This document shows positions 33,191 through 47,200 of a stretch of DNA of 64,000 nt, in pieces (within the stretch, counting starts at the first letter, position 1; each line of letters starts with the position of its first letter). The DNA is from Clytia hemisphaerica (Eukaryota; Cnidaria; Hydrozoa; Leptothecata; Clytiidae), in NCBI GenBank assembly GCA_902728285.1, contig CACVBU010000604.1:1-64000 (forward strand), in the 5' to 3' direction. Both the position numbers and the translations under genes were made by a program. The notes below the pieces were generated by a model. That model was not told where the DNA came from and did no database searches. It saw only the letters and a program-made list of their open reading frames with translations.

Positions 33191-36100
33191 TTTTCTTTTT
33201 CAAACTTTAAAGTTTATAAAGTGATGGTTTTGTTTTGAAATTTTTTAATGAGTTTTTCTCAAATTTCTGTCTAATATTGTGAAAATCAGCACATGCTTTT
33301 TTGTTTGAAATTATTTCCATCTGTCGTTAGCTAATATGAGATGAGTTTTCATGGCATTTCATAAGTCTTGAACATAAAGGAAAGATTTTCAAGTTATAAT
33401 GAAGGCAGGTGAAGTTTTCAAACCAAATTCATCAGATAGGGAAATATAACGTTAGATCTTGTCTCTTTGTTCTAATATTATTTTATCAAGGACCCCTTTT
33501 GAATTCAATATTATGTTTGCATGTTCATTGTATTCTTTTTTCACTCTTTTTATGAAACATTTTTCATCCCAGCAGGAGTTTGGATAAATTTTAGAATTCA
33601 CATGGAATTAATTCCCTCACTTTTGATGAATATCAGTCCAAAATCTCCAGAATCTTCCTCAAAAAGGTTAAAAGGGTTCGTGATAAGATTGGTTCGATTA
33701 TATTTTTAATAGCAATTTACTTTTTTTGTTGATCATTTCAAAACTATTTCCTGTAGATACTGTAAATATTAAGGGCTTTTTAATACTTTTAAAGCTTTTG
33801 GAAATAGTATGATTTTCCCTATGTGTGTTTTTACGTTTTATTTTTTACATTTGTTTTTCTTTCACTGAAATGGGAGATTTATACCCCTGACCTATATTTT
33901 CTAATGCAGATTAGAATGAATTGACAATCAGTATACACAGTAATCTGTGGTAGGAGCTTCCTGATCTTTTATGCATTTTCTAAAAAACTGTTTTCCTGTT
34001 CTAGATTAGCTCACCACGGCCATTTTTGTCAATTTATTGTCAATCTCGCATAATGACAGGCTATTATGTTAAACTAATCACACTAGTTTTTTAAATCAAA
34101 TGAATTACACTAGGCGGTCACAGCAATTCTCTTTGTCCATTCAAAGAATCATCAACAAATTTTCTGAAAATTTTTTTCCCACGGAATTTGTACATTGTTG
34201 TAAAAAGATCGTCTTTTCACTTTGATAGCAAGATTATTATCAATGAAATATCTCTCTAACTAAGGAAAGGTAGCTGTATCGTTTTGGTTTTACTATACAC
34301 AGGAAGATCTACAAATTAGTAGATAAGTATCCTTTTAGACATCTGAGGAAACATTTTAATCACTACTCACTTTCCATCATTAAGGGAATCGACTACTTTG
34401 TTTTTGACGGATGTCTATCAAATTTCATAACGCGGCCAAGGAAGTTCTGTCAACAAAACATTGTATCATACTTTCTAAGAAAACGTCACAAAATCCGCGC
34501 TACGATGTGAATTTTCACATGCCAAAATTGTGACGTGTAGTAGTAGCATTTTCTCAATGTACTATTTATATTATCGTTAGATTGTGATTTTTATTTTATG
34601 GTGACTAGTATTTTTTGTGTGTATTTTTTATGACGGAAAAATCAAATTTTAGGTTTTATTTTTGTTAATTGTATATGAATTATGATGAATCTTAAGATTT
34701 TTATTGACTTCATCAACAACGTGTCTTTAAAGTAAACATTACACTAAACTTTTGTCTCCAAATCTCTATCCCCTCTCGCTCAATGGTACGTCGGATATTT
34801 TAGATGTGAACGGTTTTGAAAGATTAAAACAAAGTTTCTGCTAGTACGTGAATCTTCTTCAAAGCCAATTGAGGTCGTTTCACACCAGACTGCGGACCCT
34901 GTGTTATTTTCTCGTTTGCGAAATATTCATCCTTTGATAGGATTGTTAACCCTTTTTTGGTGCAGAGTGCAACCTTTGACCTCGGCGAATCGCAAAAATA
35001 GTGACTGGAATAATGTTTTTGATGATTGTTTCTTATGTTGAAAGATTACCAGGTTAATTTAAAAGTGTTACAACTCTTTATTTATTCCTATCCATCATTC
35101 GACCTTCATCTTGTTAATCTTTCTTTCCTCTATTTCTTTTCATTGGAATTATGGACTGTAGGAGGTCTGAAAACATTTTAATCTTCTGTCTAGAAGTTAA
35201 ATCATTATCAATAAAGTCTTTCTGTTTTCAAAGCAAATTCGATGAATCGCCAGCGATTTTGCCTTTTGTTGTCTTCTCGTATCAAATACTATTCAAAGGT
35301 ATTTTTTAGGCTTTTTACAGATTGGAAAATCATGCAATTGTTAACGTGATGACGTAAGTTTAAAGAAATTATTCTTCACTGAAACTGAGGCTTTAGCTCT
35401 CTGCTAACACAGTGGTTTTGATAACAATCTATTCAATAAGTTGGCGACGGCGGTAAACAAACTCCCTTCTCAAAGAGAATTTTAAATCAAGAACTTAACC
35501 AAAACTACTTTTTAACTTAGCGAATAAATATTGTTCGATATGTTCAAACATTGTGTTTCTTTTCGAGGTCAAATATTGAACATTGAAACCTTAGTTTAGT
35601 GAACTGTTTCACAAATTATCTAATATTATCTCCTGGATGTTTTAAATATTACTTTCAATCGATAGTTTGTGTGTGGGTTCAAATTTAACATAGCTGAGAT
35701 GTGTTGCAAGGTGCACACCTAACCAACTAAGCTAACCACCGTTAATTCTCTACCCCTGGCGGTCAAAAATTGGAAATTTGTGATCGCATCCCGGTCAATA
35801 ATCATTATTTAGATCAACCGGTCTAAAATTTCCCGATTTTCAGTCTCCCTAAATGAAAGGTTTACTTTAATCACAACATAATTCATTCGAACGTTCTAGA
35901 AAATAGTCTCATAACTAGAACCTTGAAAATAAAACTCAAACTTTGAAAAAATTCCTGTAGATGACATCTGATTAACATAAAAAAGATCGAGTGCGAGCGA
36001 GTGCGTTATCTACACTATCAGCTTTTAGTACTAGAGGAAGGGACCTTTAAGAAACCGAAGTCATACTAAAGACACAGTAATTATTCAATAATTCAATGCA

Positions 36101-37805
36101 TACATTCATACATGTGAGAAGTTTATCCCTCCGGTGATTAAAAATCACATTAGACTTGGCAAAGGAAAAGCCGACAATTTTATGAAGAAAAGTATTGAAA
36201 ACAAAACAAAAATATGTCTAAAGTAAGTGGTTCTTTGACTGTTTCGTTCAAAAAGTTTTGTCCTCCTTTAAATGGAGGTGTGTACAAATTTAGTGAAGGA
36301 TTTGACTAGAAAATGGCCGGAGAAAAACATTTTTGCACGTATTTACAGTGTCCACTAATTGGAGAGGTCTTGTTTAGTATATTTCATTCATAGTTCACTC
36401 CCGGGTCACTGAGACAGGGGATATGTTATCTGATATTCCGATTAGGGATTGGTGACCGCCCACGCTAAAGCTCTAAAGGAGTAGGCTAATTTCCCATCGG
36501 ACAGAAATGATAGTCGGCCTTTGATGTGCCACATCCCCAGTCGGGTTCAACTACCACTGCACTCAAAGGTAAAAAATATTTCGGTTGGACCTGCCAATCC
36601 CCGAAATTTTGCAGGCCTCTATTTAAACCATGCTTAGTAAACATTACGCACCGTTCCAGGGGCACTCAAAGGTAAACAACCTACCGTACTTGCGGCCCTT
36701 AAGGGTCCCTTTTCCAAGCTTCCCAAAGCGCAGGGTGTAAAATTTGGAAAATCTGACCATATTTTTCCTAAAATTGGTCAAACGTTTTCAAGAAAATTCA
36801 AATTTACTCAAGGGTCCGATTTTAAAGGCCGAGTTTTTGGCCGCACGCACGGTCGTTTTTAAATCGAATGCCCCTTCCCCCAAGGGCACCGTTCCAGAAT
36901 TGATAAAATTTGATAACATACTGCCCTTCCTTAATAACCCCCGTTTTCCAAACCTCGTTTCATTTCTGTCACCGAATGTAAGAATGGATCCATCTGATCA
37001 AAATGATATACCATATTTACATTTAGTAAGTTTACATTTAGTTTACATTTACATTTAGTACCATATAAGAATTAGATTCTGACTAACACTAAACTAAAAG
37101 TTAAAGATGTTTCTCACCCCGGTGAAAATCAAGGAAACTTTTACCACCCCACTCAATATTTGAAAGAATATTTTGCCGCCCAGTGAATTTCAGATTTTTA
37201 AATACCACCCTACTGGGTGCTCAACACCAAATGAGGCACAGAGACAGGGTTGTATGAAAAGTGTCCCAAGCGCGGTGAGTATGAAGTTAGAACTTTTCAT
37301 TGAGCATTAAACTTTTTCAAACACTACAAAAGTACAATTCCCAAAGGATTTAACCCTTCTAACCCGAGTAATGTAAATCTAAATCTAAAATTGGTCTCAG
37401 ACTCTAAGGCTATAAGTCTTGGCCATTGGTCAACAGCTCTCAAGGACTCAAGTTACAAGCTTTTATGCCATGTCGGTGCACTTTGATTTAGAAGCTTTTT
37501 GATTTCAAAAAAAGGTTGAAAATTTTCACATGTTTTCAAAAAATGTAAGTTATGAGGGATAATAAGAGTGTAAGAACTAGTTTTTCGGTTAATGATCAAT
37601 TTTGATTAAATAAATGTTACAGATCAGTTAAAAAAATTTCTAAAATCAAAAGTCATGGATAAATGCAAGTAAAGGTCCAATAAAAAGTTATCTTCTGAAT
37701 TCTTTGTTCCTTTTCTTTCGATGTGATGTCGATTCTTTTTGGAGTTAGTCTTTAAAGGTGTGTTTTTATAAAAACTTTATGATAGCCATTCATATGGTTC
37801 CTCGA
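33191..37805. other. Intergenic, no gene recognised
   Basis: About 4.6 kb of AT-rich sequence between the WH1 gene and the peroxidase gene. Short frames show no recognisable domain. A GC-richer patch at about 36390-36560 (CCGGGTCACTGAGACAGGGG, CGGGTTCAACTACC) may be a worn SINE. A short TTTACATTTAG repeat lies near 37020-37060. Confidence 0.5.
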
Positions 37806-40800
37806 TTATGGTGTAGCTGCTGATAATCCAACTTCATTGTTGAAAATCATTTTGAAGTAGGCAGTTTTGAATTCACTTATCCATCTTTGATTATTAGTGG
37901 CATATCTGAAGAAATAATTCGTTTCTTCATCTTCGCCTCCCTCGTTTGTGGTTGATCTTGGACAACATATGTTGGGTGCAACTGCTTCACATGTTTGGTT
38001 TCCAGGTTTTTTGCTCCCAACTTCGTCCTCTTCGACATCGATTACACACGTGTTGACCTGTCCTTGTGGCTCGTTCTGAAATGGATTCTCCGTATTATTA
38101 TTGTGCAAATCGAAAGCAATCGCCATGTCAACATTCAACATTAAACGGATTCCACCACCACTCGTACGTTTCCATTGCATGTTTCCACTTGCACCTGAGG
38201 GTAACGATAATTATGAATACAGTTTTGAGTCTCAGTAACTCCAACACGCACGAGGAGCACAAATTTGTACGAGTTAAGAGTTATTGAATAAGGTTTATAA
38301 GGCATTGTTAACTGAAGGGACGAGAAAAGGAGACATTCGAGTTAAACAGACTCCACTGTTTTAAGTACTTTGTCCTAGGCTAAAGTGTATCTCAAGTTTA
38401 TTCCTCACACCATGAACATATAAACGACTGGACATCCATCTTCTTTGTCTTTTTGAAGATAACAGTGCTAGCTTCGTTGCCGCCTCGTTAAAAGTATAGA
38501 ATAAAATAATAGATTTTGATGATATACCACTTGGGAATACCTTGCTAACAACGTCAAAGCTTCGACAAAAGTCTCTGTTGTTCTACTCTTCTCAAGTCTT
38601 TTATCTATATTATAACAAAAGATAACAGAGGCAAAATCATCGTCAGCTTGTCAAAATTCCGACTAATATTTCTAAATTTTGACTTAAAAGTGTCGAATAA
38701 TTTTAGAGAGTGTCACATTCTAATTTTGATATTCTTATGACATAGGCTCTCAACTTTCGCAAGCTATTTTTTTCAAGTCATAAAAAAAATTATTGGAGTG
38801 ACAAAAGGGATTTAAAAGTATACACGCAGTTAAAACTCTGCATTTCAGAGTTGAAAAATGTTGATAAAATATATTGCAAACTTGTAGAAAAATTCGAAAA
38901 TAATGTTTTTGTGAAATACGAGTAATGTTCAAGCTCTATCAATCCTTTTACCTAAATAATTCAAAGAAATAAAATTATGATGGAATATTGTCGGATTTTT
39001 CATACCAATTTTGAAATACAGGCGGCAACGAAGCTCGCTTCAAAGAGACAATAAAAGATGGACCTTTGGACCAAAATCGGCATCGCAGGGCCTGGACCGG
39101 GGTCCCAAAATAATGTGCATTTTGAAGAACAACCCAAAAGGAAACTTTTCACCCTAGCATTTTAATTTCCTACCTAGCGATTATTCACAATCATTCTTGG
39201 AAGAAATGCTACTTCGTTCAAAAAAGCGCTACTTTGTTCAAGAAAGCAAGTTTTTGCCTGATTTTGCATGCGTTTAGAAGAAAATTGGTAGGCGCTCATA
39301 ATTTTTAAAATCATAATCTTCAATTGGAAGCGTTGCGTAAAATAGCAGCGCAACCCTGGGGAAACACTGCGAAAAACCGCAACGTTGCGAGGTATTGCAA
39401 CGTTGCGGATCTATGCAATTTGCCGAACTGTACTGCAGCAACGGACTTCCGGAAAGAATTGAAGCAGAATTTATATAAAGATCTTCATCATTTATTTCTT
39501 TGAATTTTTAAAGAGATGATTTGATGATTTTACTTAAGGTACAGGGTACAGGATTAATGATTTTACGGACACGCTCAATATGGGACCAAAAAGAAAATAT
39601 TCACGTATTCGCACACAAAATTTAACGCAAACTGCTTTGGACCCCAATAATAGCAAACAGACAGTTTGAAAATATGATATGGAAACAGCTGAGAAACTGA
39701 AAGGCTACAAAAAATACAAAGGTAATAAATAACCAATAAAACTACATTTGATTGGGTCAAGCTGGAGTTTTTACAAGTTCTTTGATGACTCTGTTGGTCG
39801 TTAAATGTTGAGACAAACGATTTTATTACTTTTTCTAAAGAACGCGTCATCCCTATTGTTTAAAAATAACCAATCAGTTAAGCATCTTGTAAAAACTCCA
39901 ACACATCTTATTTGATTGTTTACCTCCTGGACCTTGTGCAGCTACTTGGGTCCAATCACCAGCAATATGTCTGTAATAACGATTGTTGAGAAAATCGGAT
40001 TGTGCTCCATTGTTATTAACAGCTGTGGTCCACATGCCTTCAAATTTTGAATTCTCAAAATGAGCTTTGCCTAACGTATGTGCACCCAAGATAGCGACTG
40101 AATCTTGGAGACTGAATCCAAATCTACGGTCGAAAAATTTCTCAATACCATTATTTCCCTGGAAACGACCGATATGGGGCGATAAGAAGTCGTCTTCGTC
40201 GTCTACTTCTGTTGCGCAATCGTCAGGGTCTTTTCTACCAAATTTCAATATTTCCAATCCGTTAAATTGTTGTGGAATAGTTGCACCTGGTTCAGCCGCC
40301 TCGTCAAGGGCGACAACACCTATTTAAATAAATATACAAATTAAAGATAAAAACAAGATTTTTAAAAATGATTTTATAAGCGTTATCATGGTGATATTTA
40401 TTAAACTCCTGTGCAAGATTATCGTTCAGTGACGGTGTGACGGTATTAGCCCTTTTCCCGTCAGTGGTTCGGTGTTTGAAGGAAAATATGGGTTTTAGCA
40501 ATTTTTGCTGTCAGCATTGACGGTGTATTTCAGTGTTTGCTTGTTTTATATTTCCGTACGTTTCCTTCCCCGCCTAATAGTAGTAAGAGTAGTTGCTTCT
40601 GTAAGAGCTACCGTGATTTTATCCTTGAAGTTGACAATATTTTAAGTTAATTTTTACGAGCACATAAACACACATATAAACCTTCCGTAGAAAATTTCAT
40701 TGAAACGTTAACAAGGTAACAAAGAGTTAACAGTTTGATACGGCTACATAGAACACAGAAAAGTTTTTTAAATTCATTAAATTTATACTCAATGTCTGGA

Positions 40801-41245
40801 ATTTATTGATAAAGTTTTTCATTTTCATTAGATCGTCGACTGAAAAGAAAAAACAGTTACCTGCTAATGTGTAGAAGTCGGCATTAGTCATGCTTGTAGC
40901 TACACCATTACTAACGTCAGCGTATGCTGCATCAAGTTCATCTGTATATCGTTTCAACCCGGCATTTTCTGGGTTAGCATGATTGATACATCCGTCACAT
41001 GCTTTTGTCGTGTATCCTGAGCCGTGAACACAATCGTGAAACGCTAGCCGTACAAATCCAGCCCGAAACGGATGTCTAAACTTCGTCGGTGGATCATCGT
41101 CCCCTATCGGCTCCTTGTGACTATTAATGATATCTTTGATAACCTGAACAGCTGCATTTCGCTCTGCAATTGTTGGTATTGTTTGGCTGTTACAGATCGA
41201 CAAAATACTTATCAATGCTATGGCTTCTAAAGTTCGATACATCAT
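37806..41245 (-). CDS. Secreted ascorbate-peroxidase-like heme peroxidase
   Basis: Complete gene of three exons on the minus strand: 40861-41245, 39924-40319 and 37806-38194, with GT-AG junctions in phase; 389 residues. A signal peptide (MMYRTLEAIALISILSICNS) precedes a plant/fungal/bacterial-superfamily peroxidase domain. Distal site FVRLAFHDC (Arg66, His70), calcium/Cys-rich loop KACDGCINHANPENAG, proximal GAHTLGKAH (His209), then FEGMW (Trp225). His and Trp are 16 residues apart, as in ascorbate peroxidase (His163/Trp179) and cytochrome c peroxidase. LMLNVDMAIAFDL matches the C-terminal LMLPTDxAL block. Such class I-like peroxidases occur in cnidarians and molluscs (known); here the leader implies export. 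It uses H2O2 to oxidise small substrates. Whether ascorbate is the donor is unknown. Confidence 0.94.
38411..39075. mobile_element. Decayed copy of the CATGAACATATAAACGACTGG MITE
   Basis: The left end CATGAACATATAAACGACTG followed by GCTTCGTTGCCGCC is mirrored at the right by GGCGGCAACGAAGC and AAGATGGACCTTTGGACC. Same family as 22068-22794. It lies in the second intron of the peroxidase gene (38195-39923). Confidence 0.55.
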
Positions 41246-41300
41246 TTTGAAGCATCTGCAGTGTCTTTCTGTTTTATGATACCGTTCCAGAAAGCCAAAC

Positions 41301-41308
41301 TATTTATA
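41301..41308 (-). promoter_or_regulatory. TATA box of the peroxidase gene
   Basis: Minus-strand TATAAATA, 56 bases upstream of the peroxidase start codon. The spacing would place transcription start near 41275, giving a 5' UTR of about 30 bases. Not experimentally supported. Confidence 0.55.
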
Positions 41309-41309
41309 C

Positions 41310-43864
41310 TTGTTTTCAAAGTGCAATGGAGATTTTTACAAAATCATTTTTCATTGGAAGAAATTAATCACTTTCATTTGTACATGAAAAACAAAGAGGG
41401 AAAGACAGTGGAATTTCCCAATTAAATTATTGGACATTTGCAATCAATCAAAAGGATAAAATTAGGTTGACGAGGGGTGTGATACTTGATTTTATTTGAT
41501 ATTATTATATCAGAACTGACAGGACTGAACGTTCCATTAATTTTCCTTGAAATGGACAGAAAGTTTTGAAACAGGTGCACAATAAGACACCCAATATTTG
41601 CTTAAGTTTGGCCAATTTTGAATGCAAAAAGCTTTATTCATATTTTCATATTTTTTGGCAATCTCTAATCCAGTATTCCAGTATTTTGTACCCCCTGAAG
41701 CGCCCCCACTATAAATGTGTGTACGCTACGTAATTAATAAATTGAATCATCATATAACTTTTGTAATCTATAATAGATGTTTCCAAATAGCGATGTAACT
41801 AACTGCAGAGCTATGCAATCGAAACCGATCACAACAGGAATTGACTTGTTTTCGGTCTCCCCATGGTTGATAAACTTAATTGGTGTAAGGAGACATTACA
41901 TGTCATTTAACACGTTCCTAAACGTACGATCTAATTGTCTAGTACATCACATTTATGTAGTTCATAGAGGGTTAGGGTTCTGTGAGAACCAGTTTAGTTT
42001 TGTCTAAAATTAAACCTGTGGAGACGGACTGTAAGAATTAATCATGCATGCCTCAATCACATTGCTATGGTTAGATTATCTAAACTAAAAAGCTTTTTGT
42101 TTGGCCTTAAGTCATGGTTGCTTATTATATCAAAAAATGTGTATCCAAAGAATTGAAGATTGAGAGCATTTATCCTCATCTAAGACTTGTAATCTCTGTG
42201 AAATAAGTTTCTTTCAAAAGAAGTTTTTCCCCTTCAAAGGTATGTAAGTCGCTTTCAGTTCGTTTAAAAGAAATTTTTGAAGAAGCTGTCTCGCTGTTGC
42301 TAAGCGAATTGAAACTTTTGGTTGTACAGCACCTTAAAAGAACTAATTTTGGTCAAAATTAAAAAAAAACTCACCAAAACAAGTTCTCGCCAAAATTAAA
42401 TTTGAAAAATAAACCCTAATTTTAGACTAAAATTTTAATTATTTCAAACTCAGAAAGAAAAACAATATTAAGATTTTTATGTACAGTATATAGAATATCT
42501 CCCGCCTTCTTCTTGGAGTGTGTCCATAGATTTATAAAGCCCGAACTTTTATTGCTTGGAAAAACTTAAAGCACGACATCTAGCCCTTCGTGCTCTATAA
42601 AGCTATGAGTGTATCTAGTATTCAAACAGGAATTAATTACGTACTTTCGTTTGTAAATTACAATAATTTCGATTCGATAACAATATATTGCTCCCTAAAT
42701 GTAGCTCAAATTTTAAATTCTTAAAGTGCTCTAAACATCGCAATAAACAAAGGGTTTTGATCAAATTGAAACTGCAGCCCAATTACATTTCAAAGGCTAC
42801 CAATATATTGTTCGTAAGATATTACCTAGCAGTTTTTTTTGACTAAATCTATCATATATGTTCAAAACACCACCTGGTAATTGACCGCAAGTAAAAAGTT
42901 CCTGTTGTGATTAGTTTCGATTGTTTTGCTTGTTATTATCAATTATTTGATTTGCCCAAATTATTGAAAAACTTCTGGGGATATTTATGACAAGGGTCCA
43001 TTGTCAAATAAAAGGTCAGCGTCAGTCTTTAAGGTAAGTGTTTTGCAGTCTCCCAAACCTTTTTCAAATGAATTTCCTCAGTGTCGATACGATGAAACAA
43101 AAAACACGTATAGTTAATTATAACTCTTAAACATATAGATTTCTTTGTCCAAAAGTAAAATGGAAATATTACAATCGGCTCTATGGGCCAATTAAAAAAA
43201 ACACCTAACAATCTAAAATAATATTAAAAATTCTGCGAATAATAATTTTCTAATTATTTACAATTTTCATACATCTACGATATCTTCTTCATTAATAATA
43301 GCTTTGGATAAAAAAAAATGAGCGTATAATGCATAATGAGTAACATAATAAAGTCAACATTTTCTTTCCATTATAGAATAAAAATTTTAAACCAGAACTT
43401 GACCCAGAAAAAATACCTATTTTGGGTCCAGCCAAAATTCTACAAAACTAACCAAATTACACTACATTACATTACCCTTTTGAGAATAGAATGAAATTTT
43501 CCCCAAGGAAATCTTACAAAGTCTAAAAGTGTCGAAATTTGATATATTGATTTAAATCTTACTTAGTCGGAGTTTCAGCCCTCTACAAAGCGTAGAATGA
43601 ATTCGTTAGTGGCCTAAAACATACTTGTATTCAAATTACCTCAAGAATATATTTTCTAAAGTGAAATATTAAAAATTCCTCTAAACACTAACAAACTACA
43701 CACATAAAAATGCAATAAAATTTGAATAGAGTATAAAAACATATAAAAATACAGAACAATACAAACTTCAAAAACAATAATGCAATACTAATTCATAGTA
43801 AAAAAAGTTCTAAAATTCAGTTTAAATTCTATTGATTGGCAGCTCAATTCGATCACTGACAATA
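41310..43864. other. Intergenic, no gene recognised
   Basis: AT-rich sequence between the peroxidase promoter and the 43865 MITE. I see no coding domain, RNA gene or convincing inverted repeat. Confidence 0.5.
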
Positions 43865-44153
43865 CACGTTTTTTTTTTATAAGGAACACGTTTATAAGGA
43901 ACTCGAGGCTGAAAATGGTTCAAAAAATAAGGAATTGTTAAGGAACTGCTCAGGCTGAGAATAAGTGGATTTGAAAATAATGTACCTTATTGGGACTAAT
44001 TTGACCAAATTTTGATCTTTCAAGGGGCAAAAAGTTCAAAATTTCCTATGTAGTAAGGAACTCGATAAGGAACTTTGAGACTGAAATTCTCTGTAAAAAT
44101 AAGGAACTCCAGGCTCAGAGCAAAGTTAAGGTTCCTTATAAAAAAAAAACGTA
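43865..44153. mobile_element. Second copy of the TA-flanked MITE
   Basis: Same element as 15698-15988, 289 bp. The interior, with repeated AAGGAAC and GGCTGAGAA motifs, is nearly collinear, and TA dinucleotides flank both ends. It lies just beyond the 3' end of the phosphatase gene. The high similarity between copies suggests fairly recent movement. Confidence 0.75.
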
Positions 44154-44294
44154 TATATTGCCACCAAAGGGGGGGGGGGGGCATCAAAGGTCAAGGTAAA
44201 ATCACAAGTAATAAAATCTTACAAACTACAAACAGAGGAAAAATAAAAATAATCACATCACAAAAACAATGGTAAGATTCTACGAAACAATTGT

Positions 44295-47200
44295 CTAGTC
44301 TTGGTGTGGCTTATCAGTATCATTTTTACCACCACCATTTCTTATGGGTGCCACTTTGGCTAATTGCGTTCTCAACTTCTTCAGCCGATGCTTAATCTTC
44401 ATGTCAAGATCTTTCAACACGACCATTGAAACCCAACGGAGGATCAGTACTGTGCATCTTTGATTTAAAAAAGGATAAATTAAAGTAACGAGTAATATCA
44501 AAATTACAAGAGAAGTAAGGACATCTAAAACTGCACGGGTGGGGTGAGGAGAATTCCATTGGATTTTACTAAGGTGAGAGGTTCCACGAGAAAAAGAAGA
44601 ACTGAAGTCAAAAACTTTCGCAGTAGACAACATCAAAATTACACAATAGGGAATGTTTAGAGTATTGGCTTTTTTTCACCAGATCTTTTTCAGCGACCAA
44701 TGGAAGGATATCTCAATAGGCAACAGGGATGAGGGTTCAAAAAGTTTGTTTAAGCCTTAGGAGATTTTAAACACGCATGCTTAGCACACAATGTGATTAA
44801 TTCTGTTGATAAACAGAGACGTGAATACCTCAAAGCAATAGCAGCAAGAAGAATAACCAATAAAACAGCGCTACTCCAAAACACTCGTTTCCAGTACCAG
44901 TTTGGTTGCTCTTTTACATCTGGACACGAAGATGGGTTCCTTTTCTGTGGAAGAGAAAATGTAGAGTATTATTCATAGAAATTACCGGACATAAATGCTA
45001 ATGTACGTGCCTTGAGGCACCCCTTTGAAAAAGGGGCGGTGTATCTCTTTGGTTTGTGGAGGGGAGGGTGTCTTCAGCTCATCTATTGTTGTCTCCTTTA
45101 CTCGACCATTGTATCATCTTGTATATTTTAACACTATTTTTATTAAACTTGGGTAGCAAAGCTTTAATTTAAAATCTCTCTTCCAGATCTAAAGATGTTT
45201 TACACATTTTTCATAAATTCAGACTGAGAGAGAGAAGCATACTTACCACTTGCAAATCAGCGAGTTTGATATCAACTTGTGAAAGTTTTCCTTCTACACC
45301 ATAGACTTGGAAGGATACCAACATCTGAAAGGAGATGTAACACGATAAAAAGATTTTCATTACCCGAAATAAATTAAACCCACGCTCTAGAGCATATAAA
45401 ATGAAAATGTTTTATAAAGATAAAAGGTAACCTAACGAATGAAGGAGGGGAAGATATGAAGATTGGGAGGGGTAGATGTCCTTCTTGCAATATCGTAAGC
45501 TAAAGATCTTTGGAGGTGGTGTTCCATTCATATAGAGTGAATTATTTTGGAACAACTTCAAATATTTCATACCTTTTCCCAATCAATTTTAATGGCTCCA
45601 AAATTCAATTCAGTAACAACATTGGAGATGCGATATTTGGACGCTACGACATTCCTGTGTGAGTGAGCGGAGAAAAGAATTTAGATTCTTTCAAAATAAA
45701 AGTTCATTTGGATCACAAGTCAAACACATCAAGATCTTCAATGTCGTCGTCCACATGACTAAAGGTTCAATCTCATAATAAGTGTCTTGGAAAATTGGAA
45801 ATCTTGCAATTCTGTTCTGCCTTTAAAGATTGGCTTTTTTGTCATATGAAAACTATTCCTCTACATGAAAAAGGGCAATCTCAATCTCAAAGATGACCAC
45901 TACAGTAAAACTTTAAATTTTGTAAGGTACTAATTTTGAGATTTAACTTTTAGTCATGTGAACGACGACATATTAGAAATATTTTAGGAGGAAATCTCCG
46001 GTGAAATGGAAAATGGTATGAAACTTACTTAATAGAAAACACACAGAGCCAATGAGGTCGGGGTAAGGAACAGGTATGCGACATTCCACTTGAAGTAAAC
46101 TCATAGATGGGGTAGCCTGTGTGTGTGCAAAGAAATTATCAACTAGCCTGTGTATGTGCAAAGAAATTGTCAACTAACTCCTTTACACTCGATTTGGGAG
46201 AAAACTCTAAGCTTGTGGTCTTTTGTGAAATGTGGATGGAATGTTTTATTAGGCCTGATATGAATACTAATTAACGCTGAAAGATGCAGCATATTGTGAG
46301 AAAATATCATACAGTAGTTTCTAAGACCGGGAAAAGATCATTTTTAACCACCTCTTTTTGATACATTTTCGTTATAGTCTGTACACTTATAACCTGCATC
46401 TTTCTAGGGTTAGTTAGTATTCAGGCGAGAGAGTCGCTAGTAAATAATAATCTCACTTTAACGTCCATTCGCAAACTTCGACGGGTAACAAAGATGCGGA
46501 GCAAGAGTGAGTCAATCCACTGGATGTGAATTCGTACAACGGGTAACCTAGGGGACGAAAAAGAAAATCGTCGTCACTTCGTTACAAAATCGTATCCTCG
46601 GTAGCTGTGTGTGCAAGTCTCATATAAAATACAATGATATGTGTATGTCTGTGTGTATATGCTTCAGTGTGCAATTTGAGAATTATGGAAGATGAAAATT
46701 GTCATTTAGTTGTCGAAGAATAAGAGTCAGAAAAAAATGATTATGAAAATAAGCTGTTAACATCAACCACGTGATGAGAAATCAAAGTCATGTTGTTTGC
46801 CTCCTTTTGTCTTGTTACAAGTGAGTCAACGAGTCCAAGACCACAAGCTTCGAGTGATTACAGAAGAAATAGTTACAAAGTTTAAGTGTTAATAGCATAC
46901 AAAGATTATCATTTTACTTAACAAATCCTTGCAGCATGGAGGTTTAAAGAAACAGGAGATGTTTGCTATTGTAACCAAGCTCGCCCTACGATTATAAAAG
47001 TTACGATGTATGCATGCTCATAATCTCATATATCGTGCATTTTTAATGAGCTCTTTTATAGGTGAAATCTTATTGGCTCATTTAAGCTTTAGAAATTAGA
47101 TGAGACGAGATTTATTGTTTCTGACATCAGTGTAAGGAAATATTTGGACTAAAAAAAGGCCTGTAAACTTGGCAATCCTTCATCAAATGATAAGATTTTT

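Noticed and set aside
36744-37058. Plus-strand frame of 104 codons
   Set aside because: No recognisable domain, no splice or codon evidence, and it ends in a simple TTTACATTTAG repeat. Too weak to call a gene.
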